A stretch of 17,055 nt of DNA, taken from a bacterium UBA4637. GTDB taxonomy: Bacteria > Bacteroidota > Bacteroidia > Bacteroidales > Bacteroidaceae. The translations under genes and the position numbers were made by a program. The number at the start of each line of letters is the position of its first letter. Position 1 is the first letter of the stretch. The DNA lies in contig DHMR01000045.1 of the NCBI GenBank assembly GCA_002405875.1, positions 1 to 17,055 of the forward strand, written 5' to 3'. Of this stretch, positions 7,306 to 15,010 are shown piece by piece. The notes under the pieces are model-generated. The model was given only the letters and a program-made list of their open reading frames with translations. It had not been told where the DNA came from and searched no databases.

Positions 7306-10300
7306 TTAACGATGTTTTCTCACCTTCGCCATCTTCAACGGACTCCCCTTATGGATGACAGGAGCGTGTTGATAAGTTCCTGCGTTGCGTTGGTCGCCAT
7401 TGCCACCGAAGGCACGGCTCTCCACGACACCCGCATCACGCTTATCGTTCTTTACGAAGTCCTCGAAAGAGAAGGTTTCGCCAGCATATTGCTTGATGCG
7501 CTTCACGATACTCTCACGGCTGATGGTGCTATAGTAAGGAATATTGTTGTTCATACAAGAGTTTGGCTCTGAGCGGAACACGCCTCGATTGTGCATGTAG
7601 CCACCCTCATAGATATCTACGATGTCGCTGTAACGGTCGTCGTAGATGAGATGGCTCCAGCCTACACTGTGCATCTTACCTGTGAGCTCCATGTTGTCGT
7701 ACCAACCAAGGCTCTTGGCAAAATTGAATTCATCAACGTGTCCACAGCAAGTACAATCACAGAAGTCGATGAAGGCATTGTGATAAATATACTCATCACC
7801 GAGCTTACCGAATCCATGACCGCCAGCCTCATGCTGAATCACTCCTCGTGTATCGAGCGGATAACCATAGGTGCTCTGAGGGCAGAAGGCGATGGCAGAA
7901 CCGTCATACCACATTTGGCAAATACCACCATAGTCAGTAGAGTTAGGCACAATGATAATCAATGTCTGGTTCAAGTTGCTCTTGTTGACTGTAGGAGCTC
8001 CTAAAGCATAGTCGAATACCTCATCATAGTCAGCTTTCAAACCTACACCACCCGTATATGTTGTATTGAATCGGTTGTACTTGATCGTATTTACCGTTCC
8101 TACTCCACTTTCAGTTGATAGAGGAATAGCAGTGTATACATTGAAGTAATCACGATAAGTCTTGTAAGGTTCGATGCCAAAGAAGTATTCCACTTCTTGC
8201 TTGATATTCTTCATGTAGTCATCACTTGCAATATCCTTGGCGTTATAGCCGTCACCGAGCAATACGATGTTGATGCCACCATTGTTGCCCTTGGTAGCCT
8301 TCTGTAAGGTAATCCATTCGTCTTCACCATATTCATAACCATATTGGGTAACGCTACACTCGTGGGTATAATCCTTATCCTTCAGACGGAACACCACCTT
8401 GCCCTCACGGTTGTCGGCATTCTTAGCCATGCCCTTGATGGTCAAGGTAACTTCTGTTTTCTTGCTACCGCTGGCAGGAGAAACCTCACACCAATCAGGC
8501 TTGCTTGCTACTTCCCAATCGCCTTCGGCATTGATGGTCAAGGTCTGCTTGTGCTCTGTGCTTAAGGCGCAGGCTACGGAAGGACGGCAAACGAGCTCGT
8601 GATGAGCGGCAATGCGCTTGAAGTCGCACCAACCGCTAGCTGCTTGGTATTGGGAGATAGCTGATTCTGGAACTTCGAGGGTAAAATTATCCTTGGCTAC
8701 GCCATCGAAAGCATTATTTAGAACATTTGCAGGCATCTCACTCTTACACACAATGCTATTGATTCCATAACATCCTTCAAATGCACTATTTTGAATGGTT
8801 TCTATGCTCTCAGGAAATTCCAATCCTTCTATGCTACGACAATTATAGAAGGCTTGTTCGCCAATACTTTGCATACCTTCAGGGAATACAATGGTTCCCA
8901 TTAAACGCCAACAAGCACCATCTCCATCTGAATCTCCAAAGACTTTACGTCCAATACTTCTTAAAGAAGAAGGTAACTTGAGTTCACCTGAAAAATCACA
9001 GCCTGCAAAAGCATAGTTCTGTAAAACGACAAGATTTTTTGGTAAATTTATCTCTCCTCTAAAATGGGTTCCTCTAAAGGCATATTCTCCAATGGCCGTG
9101 ACGCCATCATGTAGAGTAAGTGTTCCGTTCATTCCTCCACAATATTCAAATGCATTATTTGGAATTTTATGTAGACTTTGAGGTATATTTAGACTGCCAC
9201 TCAGATTTTTACATCCTCTAAATGCATAGTCACCTAAAACCGAAAGTTTTTCAGGAAGACGCAATTCACCATATAAACCTTCACATCCTTGAAAAGCATC
9301 GCCTTTAATGCATTCTAGATTAGAAGGCAAAATCAGTTCACTATTGAATCCACATTGAGAAAAAGTTCCTCCATACCACCATCTGTCATCTTTGCGTCCT
9401 ATGTATTTTAATGTAGATGGAAAAGAAATAGAACCTGTCATAGCACGACAGTTAACAAAAGCACCAACCTCAATTTCTGTAACACCTTCAGGAATGATTA
9501 ATGAACCTGTTAGGTTTTGGCATTCGCCGAAAGCTGCAATACCAATCTTTGTCAACTTATCTGGTAAGACCAAGAGATTCAATGATTTCTTTCCATACAT
9601 TGCTAAACATGGTATTTGGTAATCTTCGTATTCTATGTCTCCTCCGTTACCAGCATCTAAATACCCCATGCTTTTTTTGATGAATACTTCTTTTAGATTC
9701 AGTGCAGATAAAACATCCATAGAATCTCTCATAAAATAGAAATCCTTGGCATTTATTTCACCAGTAATCTTCAGATTCTTAATCTTGGTATAGTCCTTAT
9801 TAGCTGCAGCAATGGCTTCTTTCAGATGTCCAGCTGTCGAATTGATAACCACATACTCCTTCGCCGTAGCATCATGGCTCACGAGGTCGTTCTCCCAAGG
9901 GGTGATGCTCTCGCTAATCAATGTCAGCTTATAAGCTCCAGTTGCGGTGTTCTTATCCACCTTAATGCTGAAGTTCATCATCTTGCCAGCCACATAGGTA
10001 AGTGCCTCGTTCTTCGTGAACTTATAAGGCACACCACCGATGGTGATGCTGAACAGGGTGGTACCAGCAGGTACAGTCTGAGGAACGACGATGGTGCGCC
10101 ATTCGTCGTTTACACGACTAGGAATGGTCATCGTGCTCTCCACGCTGCCCGCTGTCTTGATTTCGCCGGTAGACAGGTCGATGCTTGCCTTGCGAGCCAC
10201 GTTGGCTGTCAAGACAATCTTCTCGGTGTTTTCCCATTCACCGTCAGCAAAGCCAGAACCCTTGACCAAGGTTACTCTGGCATTAGACATGCGGTGAGCC

Positions 10301-10827
10301 ATTGGCAGACGAATCACGTTGGTGGTAGGAGCCACATTGGCCACTTTACCCCAAAGGAAATCACTTGCCTCATAGCCCCCCATCTCGCCATCTGCAGATG
10401 CCTTGCTCTGATCTTTCTGCACCTCAAACTGATAGTCTTCGATGCTTTCCGGGTTGGCAAAAGGATAGTAACCATACACGTCGATGGCGGTATGCTTGTC
10501 TTTCCAATAAAGGTCGTAAGCCGAGTTCCATTTATAGTTGGACTCGTCGAAAGTGTGGCGTACATTGTCACCACGGTTGCCGCTCACCTTGAGTGTACCC
10601 GGAACATTGCCATCATAGTCAACGATGTAGACGCCCATCACATCACCATTGCAGAAACCATTGTCGTTGACACGGGTTACCGCCAATTGGTCGATTTCAC
10701 CAGATAACTGGATGCGGTTGCTATCGTGTTGCGCACTCTTATCACCAAAGAGATCGTCGCTACATCCTGTGAGCACCAAAGCTACCAGGGCAACCATATA
10801 TAATAAGGTATGTTTGAATGTCTTCAT
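7306..10827 (-). CDS. Multidomain lipoprotein: fimbrillin-like, BspA LRR, BACON and M64 metallopeptidase
   Basis: The 1173-residue product has a lipobox (LTGC, Cys22). In order: a fimbrillin/Mfa-like region (about 35-310, with YGYYPFANPESIED and GGYEASDFLWGK closely matching the neighbouring fimbrillins); BspA/LRR_5 repeats (about 415-740, repeating G.L.LP..L..I...AF..C); a BACON domain (about 748-828, with PDWCEVSPASG and a final SVTQYG); and an M64-type (IgA peptidase family) domain (about 835-1130). The active-site segment is HEAGGHGFGKLGDEY (999-1013), with H999, E1000 and H1004 as likely zinc/catalytic residues and D1011 or E1012 as a candidate third ligand. Note HExxxH spacing instead of HExxH. 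The domain also has four cysteines close together (1023, 1025, 1027, 1028). It probably acts at the cell surface as an anchored adhesin-protease. The LRR segment is clearly more AT-rich than its flanks. Confidence 0.93.
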   Translation of the reverse strand: MKTFKHTLLYMVALVALVLTGCSDDLFGDKSAQHDSNRIQLSGEIDQLAVTRVNDNGFCNGDVMGVYIVDYDGNVPGTLKVSGNRGDNVRHTFDESNYKWNSAYDLYWKDKHTAIDVYGYYPFANPESIEDYQFEVQKDQSKASADGEMGGYEASDFLWGKVANVAPTTNVIRLPMAHRMSNARVTLVKGSGFADGEWENTEKIVLTANVARKASIDLSTGEIKTAGSVESTMTIPSRVNDEWRTIVVPQTVPAGTTLFSITIGGVPYKFTKNEALTYVAGKMMNFSIKVDKNTATGAYKLTLISESITPWENDLVSHDATAKEYVVINSTAGHLKEAIAAANKDYTKIKNLKITGEINAKDFYFMRDSMDVLSALNLKEVFIKKSMGYLDAGNGGDIEYEDYQIPCLAMYGKKSLNLLVLPDKLTKIGIAAFGECQNLTGSLIIPEGVTEIEVGAFVNCRAMTGSISFPSTLKYIGRKDDRWWYGGTFSQCGFNSELILPSNLECIKGDAFQGCEGLYGELRLPEKLSVLGDYAFRGCKNLSGSLNIPQSLHKIPNNAFEYCGGMNGTLTLHDGVTAIGEYAFRGTHFRGEINLPKNLVVLQNYAFAGCDFSGELKLPSSLRSIGRKVFGDSDGDGACWRLMGTIVFPEGMQSIGEQAFYNCRSIEGLEFPESIETIQNSAFEGCYGINSIVCKSEMPANVLNNAFDGVAKDNFTLEVPESAISQYQAASGWCDFKRIAAHHELVCRPSVACALSTEHKQTLTINAEGDWEVASKPDWCEVSPASGSKKTEVTLTIKGMAKNADNREGKVVFRLKDKDYTHECSVTQYGYEYGEDEWITLQKATKGNNGGINIVLLGDGYNAKDIASDDYMKNIKQEVEYFFGIEPYKTYRDYFNVYTAIPLSTESGVGTVNTIKYNRFNTTYTGGVGLKADYDEVFDYALGAPTVNKSNLNQTLIIIVPNSTDYGGICQMWYDGSAIAFCPQSTYGYPLDTRGVIQHEAGGHGFGKLGDEYIYHNAFIDFCDCTCCGHVDEFNFAKSLGWYDNMELTGKMHSVGWSHLIYDDRYSDIVDIYEGGYMHNRGVFRSEPNSCMNNNIPYYSTISRESIVKRIKQYAGETFSFEDFVKNDKRDAGVVESRAFGGNGDQRNAGTYQHAPVIHKGSPLKMAKVRKHR

Positions 10828-10882
10828 ATTACTTTTCTTTTAAGATGAAACCTCTTGAGAATGCGAACTTCCTACCCAAGGA

Positions 10883-11815
10883 CTATTCTGCCGTACCTCC
10901 ATAGTCCTTGCCGTCATCTTCCCATTTGGTGATATTCACATTCACACCATTGCTGGTCTTGCTCACAGTGACGGTGAACTTGAGACTTTTGCCCGCCTCG
11001 AAATTGATGTCTTCTGTAGTAGAGAGGTTATAACTCCTATCATCCACATTCACGGTGATGAGATTGCCCTTGCCAGCAGTTTGAGGCATGATAAGAGCCT
11101 TATAAATACCATCTTCCTTCATCGGAGTGATGGTGGCTGCTTCGCCTGTTGCCGTGGCGGCAGCTGTGGCGAGATTGACAGAGCCTTGTATCTTCAAGCC
11201 ATTCACCGCCACGCTCACCTTTGCAGCAGCGAGAGTGGCCTCCGTGAATCCATTGCCAGGAGCCACAGTGATTTTCATCTGGCTCATCACATGCTTGGCA
11301 TCAATCTTGACGGCACTCTCTGTCGGAGGTACATCTGAAGCCTTACCTATCAGCAGGTCACCTGCCTTATAGTTTGCCTCACTGCTTTGATCGGCATTCA
11401 CCTTCCACGCCATCGCTTCCACGCTTCCAATGTTGGAGGAGTATGGATAATACAGGTAGAAATCGGCATGGGTTTTATTGTCGCTCCAGTAGGTTTGAGT
11501 GGCAGGAACCCATGTGCCATTGTACGTATACTTCATGTTGTCAACATGATTGCCAGAGACCTTGAGTGCGGCAGCCGAGCCATCCGCATTGTGGTTGACC
11601 ACAAACAAGCCGATGTTGTCTCCTGCTTCAAAGTTTGTATCAGTGGCACGACTGAGCACCATTGTACTGATATTGATTGGTAACTTAGCCTCCGGTTGGG
11701 AAGGCTGACTTGGCGTAGGAGGATTGACAGGGTCGTCACTGCCTCCTCCACCGGAGCATGCGCCAAAGGCTAACAGGGCACATACCGCTAGGACTAGATG
11801 TTTGTTGTAGACCAT
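10883..11815 (-). CDS. Fimbrillin family (Mfa-like) lipoprotein, first gene of the operon
   Basis: A 310-residue lipoprotein (lipobox FGAC, Cys20) with a Gly/Ser/Pro/Gln-rich spacer (21-44). The fimbrillin signature follows: MVLSRATDTNFEAGDNIGLF with Arg56, YWSDNKTHADFYLYYPY, ADQSSEANYKAGDLLIGKAS and KHVMSQMKITVAPGNGF. A second segment with GKSLKFTVTVSKTSNGVNVN and the closing WEDDGKDYGG is typical of Mfa-like proteins. It is likely a pilin-like or surface-associated structural subunit. The start at 11815 is supported by the signal peptide and by a good promoter 42-72 bp upstream. A gap of 55 bp separates it from the protease gene, with no internal promoter seen. Confidence 0.9.
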   Translation of the reverse strand: MVYNKHLVLAVCALLAFGACSGGGGSDDPVNPPTPSQPSQPEAKLPINISTMVLSRATDTNFEAGDNIGLFVVNHNADGSAAALKVSGNHVDNMKYTYNGTWVPATQTYWSDNKTHADFYLYYPYSSNIGSVEAMAWKVNADQSSEANYKAGDLLIGKASDVPPTESAVKIDAKHVMSQMKITVAPGNGFTEATLAAAKVSVAVNGLKIQGSVNLATAAATATGEAATITPMKEDGIYKALIMPQTAGKGNLITVNVDDRSYNLSTTEDINFEAGKSLKFTVTVSKTSNGVNVNITKWEDDGKDYGGTAE

Positions 11816-11856
11816 ACGCTTTTAATTAAGATGGTTTAAAATACATTTACTTGTTG

Positions 11857-11887
11857 CAAAGATATGAAAAAATTAGATACCAAACAA
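11857..11887 (-). promoter_or_regulatory. Promoter of the fimbrillin-protease-kinase operon
   Basis: On the minus strand a -7 box TATCTTTG (11857-11864) matches TAnnTTTG, and a TTG (11885-11887) lies 20 nt upstream, with an overlapping TTTG at 11881-11884. Transcription should start near 11850, leaving a leader of about 35 nt. No other equally good promoter was found in the gaps of the eight genes downstream. Confidence 0.65.
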
Positions 11888-11932
11888 GTTCATAATGGTT
11901 CATTAGTGAAAAAAGATGCTAAGAAAGTGGTT

Positions 11933-11969
11933 TTTGGTGCTAGATTTCGCAAAAAAATATGTATTTTTG
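11933..11969 (+). promoter_or_regulatory. Promoter of the small exported protein gene
   Basis: TATTTTTG at 11962-11969 fits TAnnTTTG. A TTTG occurs at 11933-11936, but the 25-nt gap is longer than the usual 19-21, so the -33 part is doubtful. The region lies back to back with the operon promoter at 11857-11887, so the two could share control. Confidence 0.45.
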
Positions 11970-12006
11970 CGCCAAGAAAGGCGAAAAAACGTAATTAATC
12001 AACAAC

Positions 12007-12014
12007 AAAAGGAG
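12007..12014 (+). promoter_or_regulatory. Shine-Dalgarno site that fixes the start at 12024
   Basis: AAAAGGAG stands 9 nt before the ATG at 12024. Clear Shine-Dalgarno sequences are uncommon in this window, so it is a useful argument for the shorter start. Confidence 0.7.
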
Positions 12015-12023
12015 ATATTCAAT

Positions 12024-12308
12024 ATGAAAAGAACAGGAATGATTATAGCCATTCTAGGCATTACGCTCTCTGCGATAGCACAAGTAGACTCCACCAAGAT
12101 GATGAAAGATAGCGTGAGCGACGAGGCTATCCGTCTGCGCAGTAAGGAAAAGGTGGTGCGCCAAAAGGAGAAGGTACAACAGTTCATCAACAAGACCTCA
12201 GACAATGTTGCCGACACCGCAGAGGGCATCGGCAAAAAGGTGTCGAAGGCATTCAAACGCACCAAGAAGAAAATTCAAGGTGCGGTAGATGCCCTCAAGG
12301 AAAACTAA
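12024..12308 (+). CDS. Small basic exported protein
   Basis: A 94-residue protein with a signal peptide (residues 1-20, ending SAIAQ). The mature part of about 74 residues is very rich in Lys, Arg, Gln, Asp and Glu and looks wholly helical, with repeats of charged residues (RSKEKVVRQKEKVQQFINK; GKKVSKAFKRTKKKIQGAV). The start at 12024 is chosen over an in-frame ATG at 11916 because it follows AAAAGGAG (12007-12014) at 9-nt spacing and begins a proper signal peptide; the upstream extension lies over the promoter. No family was recognised. It ends tail to tail with the PfkB gene. It may bind an anionic partner in the periplasm, but this is a guess from charge. Confidence 0.75.
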   Translation: MKRTGMIIAILGITLSAIAQVDSTKMMKDSVSDEAIRLRSKEKVVRQKEKVQQFINKTSDNVADTAEGIGKKVSKAFKRTKKKIQGAVDALKEN

Positions 12309-13177
12309 GAGATAATTCTCTCAACATCCTTCAGTGTACGATTGAACGGACCATTGTGCTCCAGCTTAATCGTACACATGGCGGCTGCAAACTTGCCAGC
12401 CTCGGTAGGTGTGGCGCCTTGCAATCGCTTATACAGATAACCAGCCGAATATGTATCACCACAACCAGTAGCATCTACCACCTCATGAGGCGCATAAGCA
12501 GGTATCTGATAAAACACGTCATCCACATAGATCAGTGAGCCTTCGCTGCCCAAGGTGATGATTACTTCTTTCACCCCCCAAGCATGAATTAACTTGGCTG
12601 CCTCCACGGGGTCTTTCAAGCCCGTAATGGTTTCCATCTCTATCTCATTCACCTTCAGATAATAAGTATACTTCAAGACATTGAGCTTATCCTTCCAGTC
12701 TATTGGGTAGACTTTCTCGTCTCTCACTTCACGAAGATATCCTTGCACGTCGATACTTACACGCCCTTTGGTTGAAAGATACGCCACGACCTCTGGTGAG
12801 AAATCGTCGCTCAACAAACTGCCTAGATGAAACACCTTAGCCTCAACATTCTTCAGCTGTTCTACAGTAAATGGATCGGCCTTCGCCAGCACACGCTGCT
12901 TGCGATCATTCATGTTGTCACCATAAATATTTTCAAAAAACACAGTATTGCGCGAAGGATAGAGCACTACATCGATGCCTGCCTGCAGCATCTTCTCCAC
13001 AGGTTCTTTCTCGGTTGGATCCATGGCTGTGACCAAAGAGAAAGTCACATCCTTGGGAAGTTGGTTTATGGCATAGGCAAAGTAGAAAGAGGTGCCTCCT
13101 GCCATGTATACAATACGAGTTGGGGTCACTATCTTATCTTTAGTGATGTGCCCTATACAACAAATATCTTTCATCAT
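12305..13177 (-). CDS. PfkB-family carbohydrate/nucleoside kinase
   Basis: A 290-residue ribokinase-like enzyme, complete for the family. It starts with an N-terminal strand (ICCIGHITKDKI), a GG motif at residues 27-28, a KVNEIE motif (175-180) and the PfkB signature DATGCGDTYSAGY (235-247), in which D241 is the predicted catalytic base. Such enzymes use ATP to phosphorylate a sugar, sugar phosphate or nucleoside; the specific substrate cannot be read from the sequence. Two adjacent ATGs (13177 and 13174) make the exact start uncertain by one residue. It is divergent from the transporter gene at 13334. Its stop codon overlaps the stop codon of the small exported protein gene. Confidence 0.92.
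   Translation of the reverse strand: MMKDICCIGHITKDKIVTPTRIVYMAGGTSFYFAYAINQLPKDVTFSLVTAMDPTEKEPVEKMLQAGIDVVLYPSRNTVFFENIYGDNMNDRKQRVLAKADPFTVEQLKNVEAKVFHLGSLLSDDFSPEVVAYLSTKGRVSIDVQGYLREVRDEKVYPIDWKDKLNVLKYTYYLKVNEIEMETITGLKDPVEAAKLIHAWGVKEVIITLGSEGSLIYVDDVFYQIPAYAPHEVVDATGCGDTYSAGYLYKRLQGATPTEAGKFAAAMCTIKLEHNGPFNRTLKDVERIIS
12308..12321. terminator. Short dyad at the convergent gene ends (weak terminator candidate)
   Basis: AGAGA-TAAT-TCTCT is a perfect 5-bp stem with a 4-nt loop immediately at the overlapping stop codons. No T-tract follows on either strand, so intrinsic termination here is doubtful. Confidence 0.3.
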
Positions 13178-13196
13178 TATTCATTTAAAACGGGTG

Positions 13197-13204
13197 CAAA
13201 GGTA
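13197..13204 (-). promoter_or_regulatory. -7 box of the PfkB gene
   Basis: On the minus strand this is TACCTTTG, a perfect fit to TAnnTTTG, 20 bp upstream of the ATG. A -33 TTTG is not seen at the right distance. The box lies inside one arm of a perfect 13-bp inverted repeat (13194-13206 with 13266-13278), whose other arm contains the transporter promoter. Confidence 0.55.
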
Positions 13205-13244
13205 CATAAAAACTTTGAAGATTCTTTTATTTTTCCCTTTTTAT

Positions 13245-13275
13245 TTTGTTTTATCCGCAAATTGCTGTACCTTTG
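13245..13275 (+). promoter_or_regulatory. Promoter of the YidE/AspT-family transporter gene
   Basis: TTTG (13245-13248) and TACCTTTG (13268-13275) are separated by 19 nt, a near-ideal Bacteroidetes housekeeping promoter. Transcription should start near 13282, about 50 nt before the ATG at 13334. Confidence 0.75.
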
Positions 13276-13333
13276 CACACGAATATAAACAAATAGGACA
13301 TTTTATCTAGAACAGATACAATAAAACAACATT

Positions 13334-14992
13334 ATGTGGTTTGATAATTTAATCAACGTGCATTCGGCGGTGCAAGGCATCGTCATTCTTTCATTGATTT
13401 GTACCTTGGGTCTTGCCCTTGGCAAGATTCACGTCAAAGGAATTTCCCTTGGCATAGCCTTCGTATTCTTTGTGGGTATCCTAGCAGGACACTTCGGACT
13501 CACCATCGATCACAACATGTTAGAATTTGCCGAAAGTTTCGGTCTCACCATGTTTGTGTATGTATTGGGGCTGTATGTGGGTCCAAACTTTTTCGGTTCC
13601 ATGCGGCATGAGGGCATCTCGCTCAACCTATGGAGCCTGGCAGTCATCGTGGTGGGCACACTTTTCTCGCTCGGTCTTTGTGCCGTGTTACCTGTGAGCT
13701 TACCCGACATGGTAGGTATCCTGTGCGGAGCCACTACCAACACGCCAGCACTAGGTGCCGCCCAGCAAGCCCTGCAACAGTTGGGGCTCCCTAGCGGTGG
13801 GGCTGCATTAGGATGTGCCGTCACCTATCCTCTGGGAGTTGTGGGTGTCATCTTGGCGATGATGCTGCTACGCAAACTGTTTGTAAAGCCCGAAGACTTG
13901 AAAATAAGGCAAAACGACGAAGACGATCATACTTCCATAGGTCAATACATCATCGTCAACCCTGCACTCAATGGCAACACCATCGCAGAAATCTCGATGA
14001 TGACTCACCGTAAGTTTATCATTTCACGTGTATGGCGTGGCGAACAAGTGATTGTGCCACAAGCCGACACGGTATTGCACACCAATGACAATGTACTTGT
14101 AGTAACCAACAAAGACGAAGTGTCGGCGATGCAAATTCTCTTCGGCAAGAAGGTTGACAAGGATTGGAACCGTGACAAGGTAGATTGGAATGCCATTGAT
14201 GCCAAGGTGGAGAGTCGCATCATCGTGGTGACACGACATGGTCTAAACGGCAAACGGCTCGGAAGCCTCCAGATGCGCAATACATACGGTGTAAACGTGA
14301 GCCGTGTGCTACGTGGCGACATTCGCTTGCTTGCCACCGACGATCTTCGTATCCAATACGGCGACCGATTCACTGTGGTAGGAGATCCTGCAAGTATCGA
14401 CCATGTAGAGCAATTTTTGGGCAATGCTGTAAAGACATTGAACGAGCCAAACCTGGGTGCCATCTTCTTGGGCATCATCCTCGGTCTTGCCATCGGAACC
14501 GTCCCCTTGAATATTCCAGGCATGACAGCACCAGTACGACTTGGTATCGCCGGTGGTCCTATTGTGATGGGTATTCTAATTGGTGCCCTTGGTCCTCGCG
14601 TGCATTTCATCTCCTATATGACACGAAGCGCAGGCTTAATGCTTCGAGAATTGGGATTGGCGCTCTATCTAGGCTGTCTGGGGTTGGATGCCGGCGGACA
14701 GTTCTTTGAGACAGTAGTTCGTCCGGAAGGTTTGATGTGGGTAGGCATCGGATTCCTCATCACTGTAGTGCCCGTAGTTGTTGTTGGTTTGATTATTCTG
14801 AAGACCAAGAAATACGATTTCGGTAGCATCTGCGGCATTCTCTGTGGCAGTATGGCAAACCCTATGGCATTGACTTATGCCAACGAAACTTTGGATGGAG
14901 ACACTCCTAGTGTCAGCTATGCCACGGTCTATCCACTTGGCATGTTTATTCGAGTGGTCATCGCCCAGGTTATCGTAATGTTCTTCGTATAG
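13334..14992 (+). CDS. YidE/YbjL/AspT-family transporter with two TrkA-C domains
   Basis: The 552-residue membrane protein has an N-terminal block of helices (about 11-180), a cytosolic middle with two RCK_C/TrkA-C-like domains (about 200-270 and 290-365), and a C-terminal block of helices (about 373-552). Family hallmarks are the repeated glycine- and asparagine-rich motifs GATTNTPALGAAQ (132-144) and GSMANPMALTYA (505-516), one per half, which suggests an internal duplication. The AspT group includes an aspartate:alanine antiporter, but most Bacteroidetes members are uncharacterised, so the substrate is open. The TrkA-C domains may bind a nucleotide or other ligand. The length is normal for the family. 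Followed by a strong hairpin terminator. Confidence 0.92.
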   Translation: MWFDNLINVHSAVQGIVILSLICTLGLALGKIHVKGISLGIAFVFFVGILAGHFGLTIDHNMLEFAESFGLTMFVYVLGLYVGPNFFGSMRHEGISLNLWSLAVIVVGTLFSLGLCAVLPVSLPDMVGILCGATTNTPALGAAQQALQQLGLPSGGAALGCAVTYPLGVVGVILAMMLLRKLFVKPEDLKIRQNDEDDHTSIGQYIIVNPALNGNTIAEISMMTHRKFIISRVWRGEQVIVPQADTVLHTNDNVLVVTNKDEVSAMQILFGKKVDKDWNRDKVDWNAIDAKVESRIIVVTRHGLNGKRLGSLQMRNTYGVNVSRVLRGDIRLLATDDLRIQYGDRFTVVGDPASIDHVEQFLGNAVKTLNEPNLGAIFLGIILGLAIGTVPLNIPGMTAPVRLGIAGGPIVMGILIGALGPRVHFISYMTRSAGLMLRELGLALYLGCLGLDAGGQFFETVVRPEGLMWVGIGFLITVVPVVVVGLIILKTKKYDFGSICGILCGSMANPMALTYANETLDGDTPSVSYATVYPLGMFIRVVIAQVIVMFFV

Positions 14993-15010
14993 AAATATAA
15001 AAATCGCATA

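Noticed and set aside
9826..10707. A 293-codon open frame on the plus strand opposite the large lipoprotein gene
   Set aside because: It lies wholly antisense to the fimbrillin-like part of a well-supported gene, its translation shows no recognisable motif or signal, and it follows from the codon pattern of the real strand.
11916..12023. N-terminal extension of the small exported protein
   Set aside because: It would cover the likely promoter, bury the signal peptide 36 residues inside the protein and ignore the Shine-Dalgarno site before 12024.
13510..14610. Minus-strand open frames opposite the transporter gene
   Set aside because: They are antisense to a complete family-length transporter and show no domain features.
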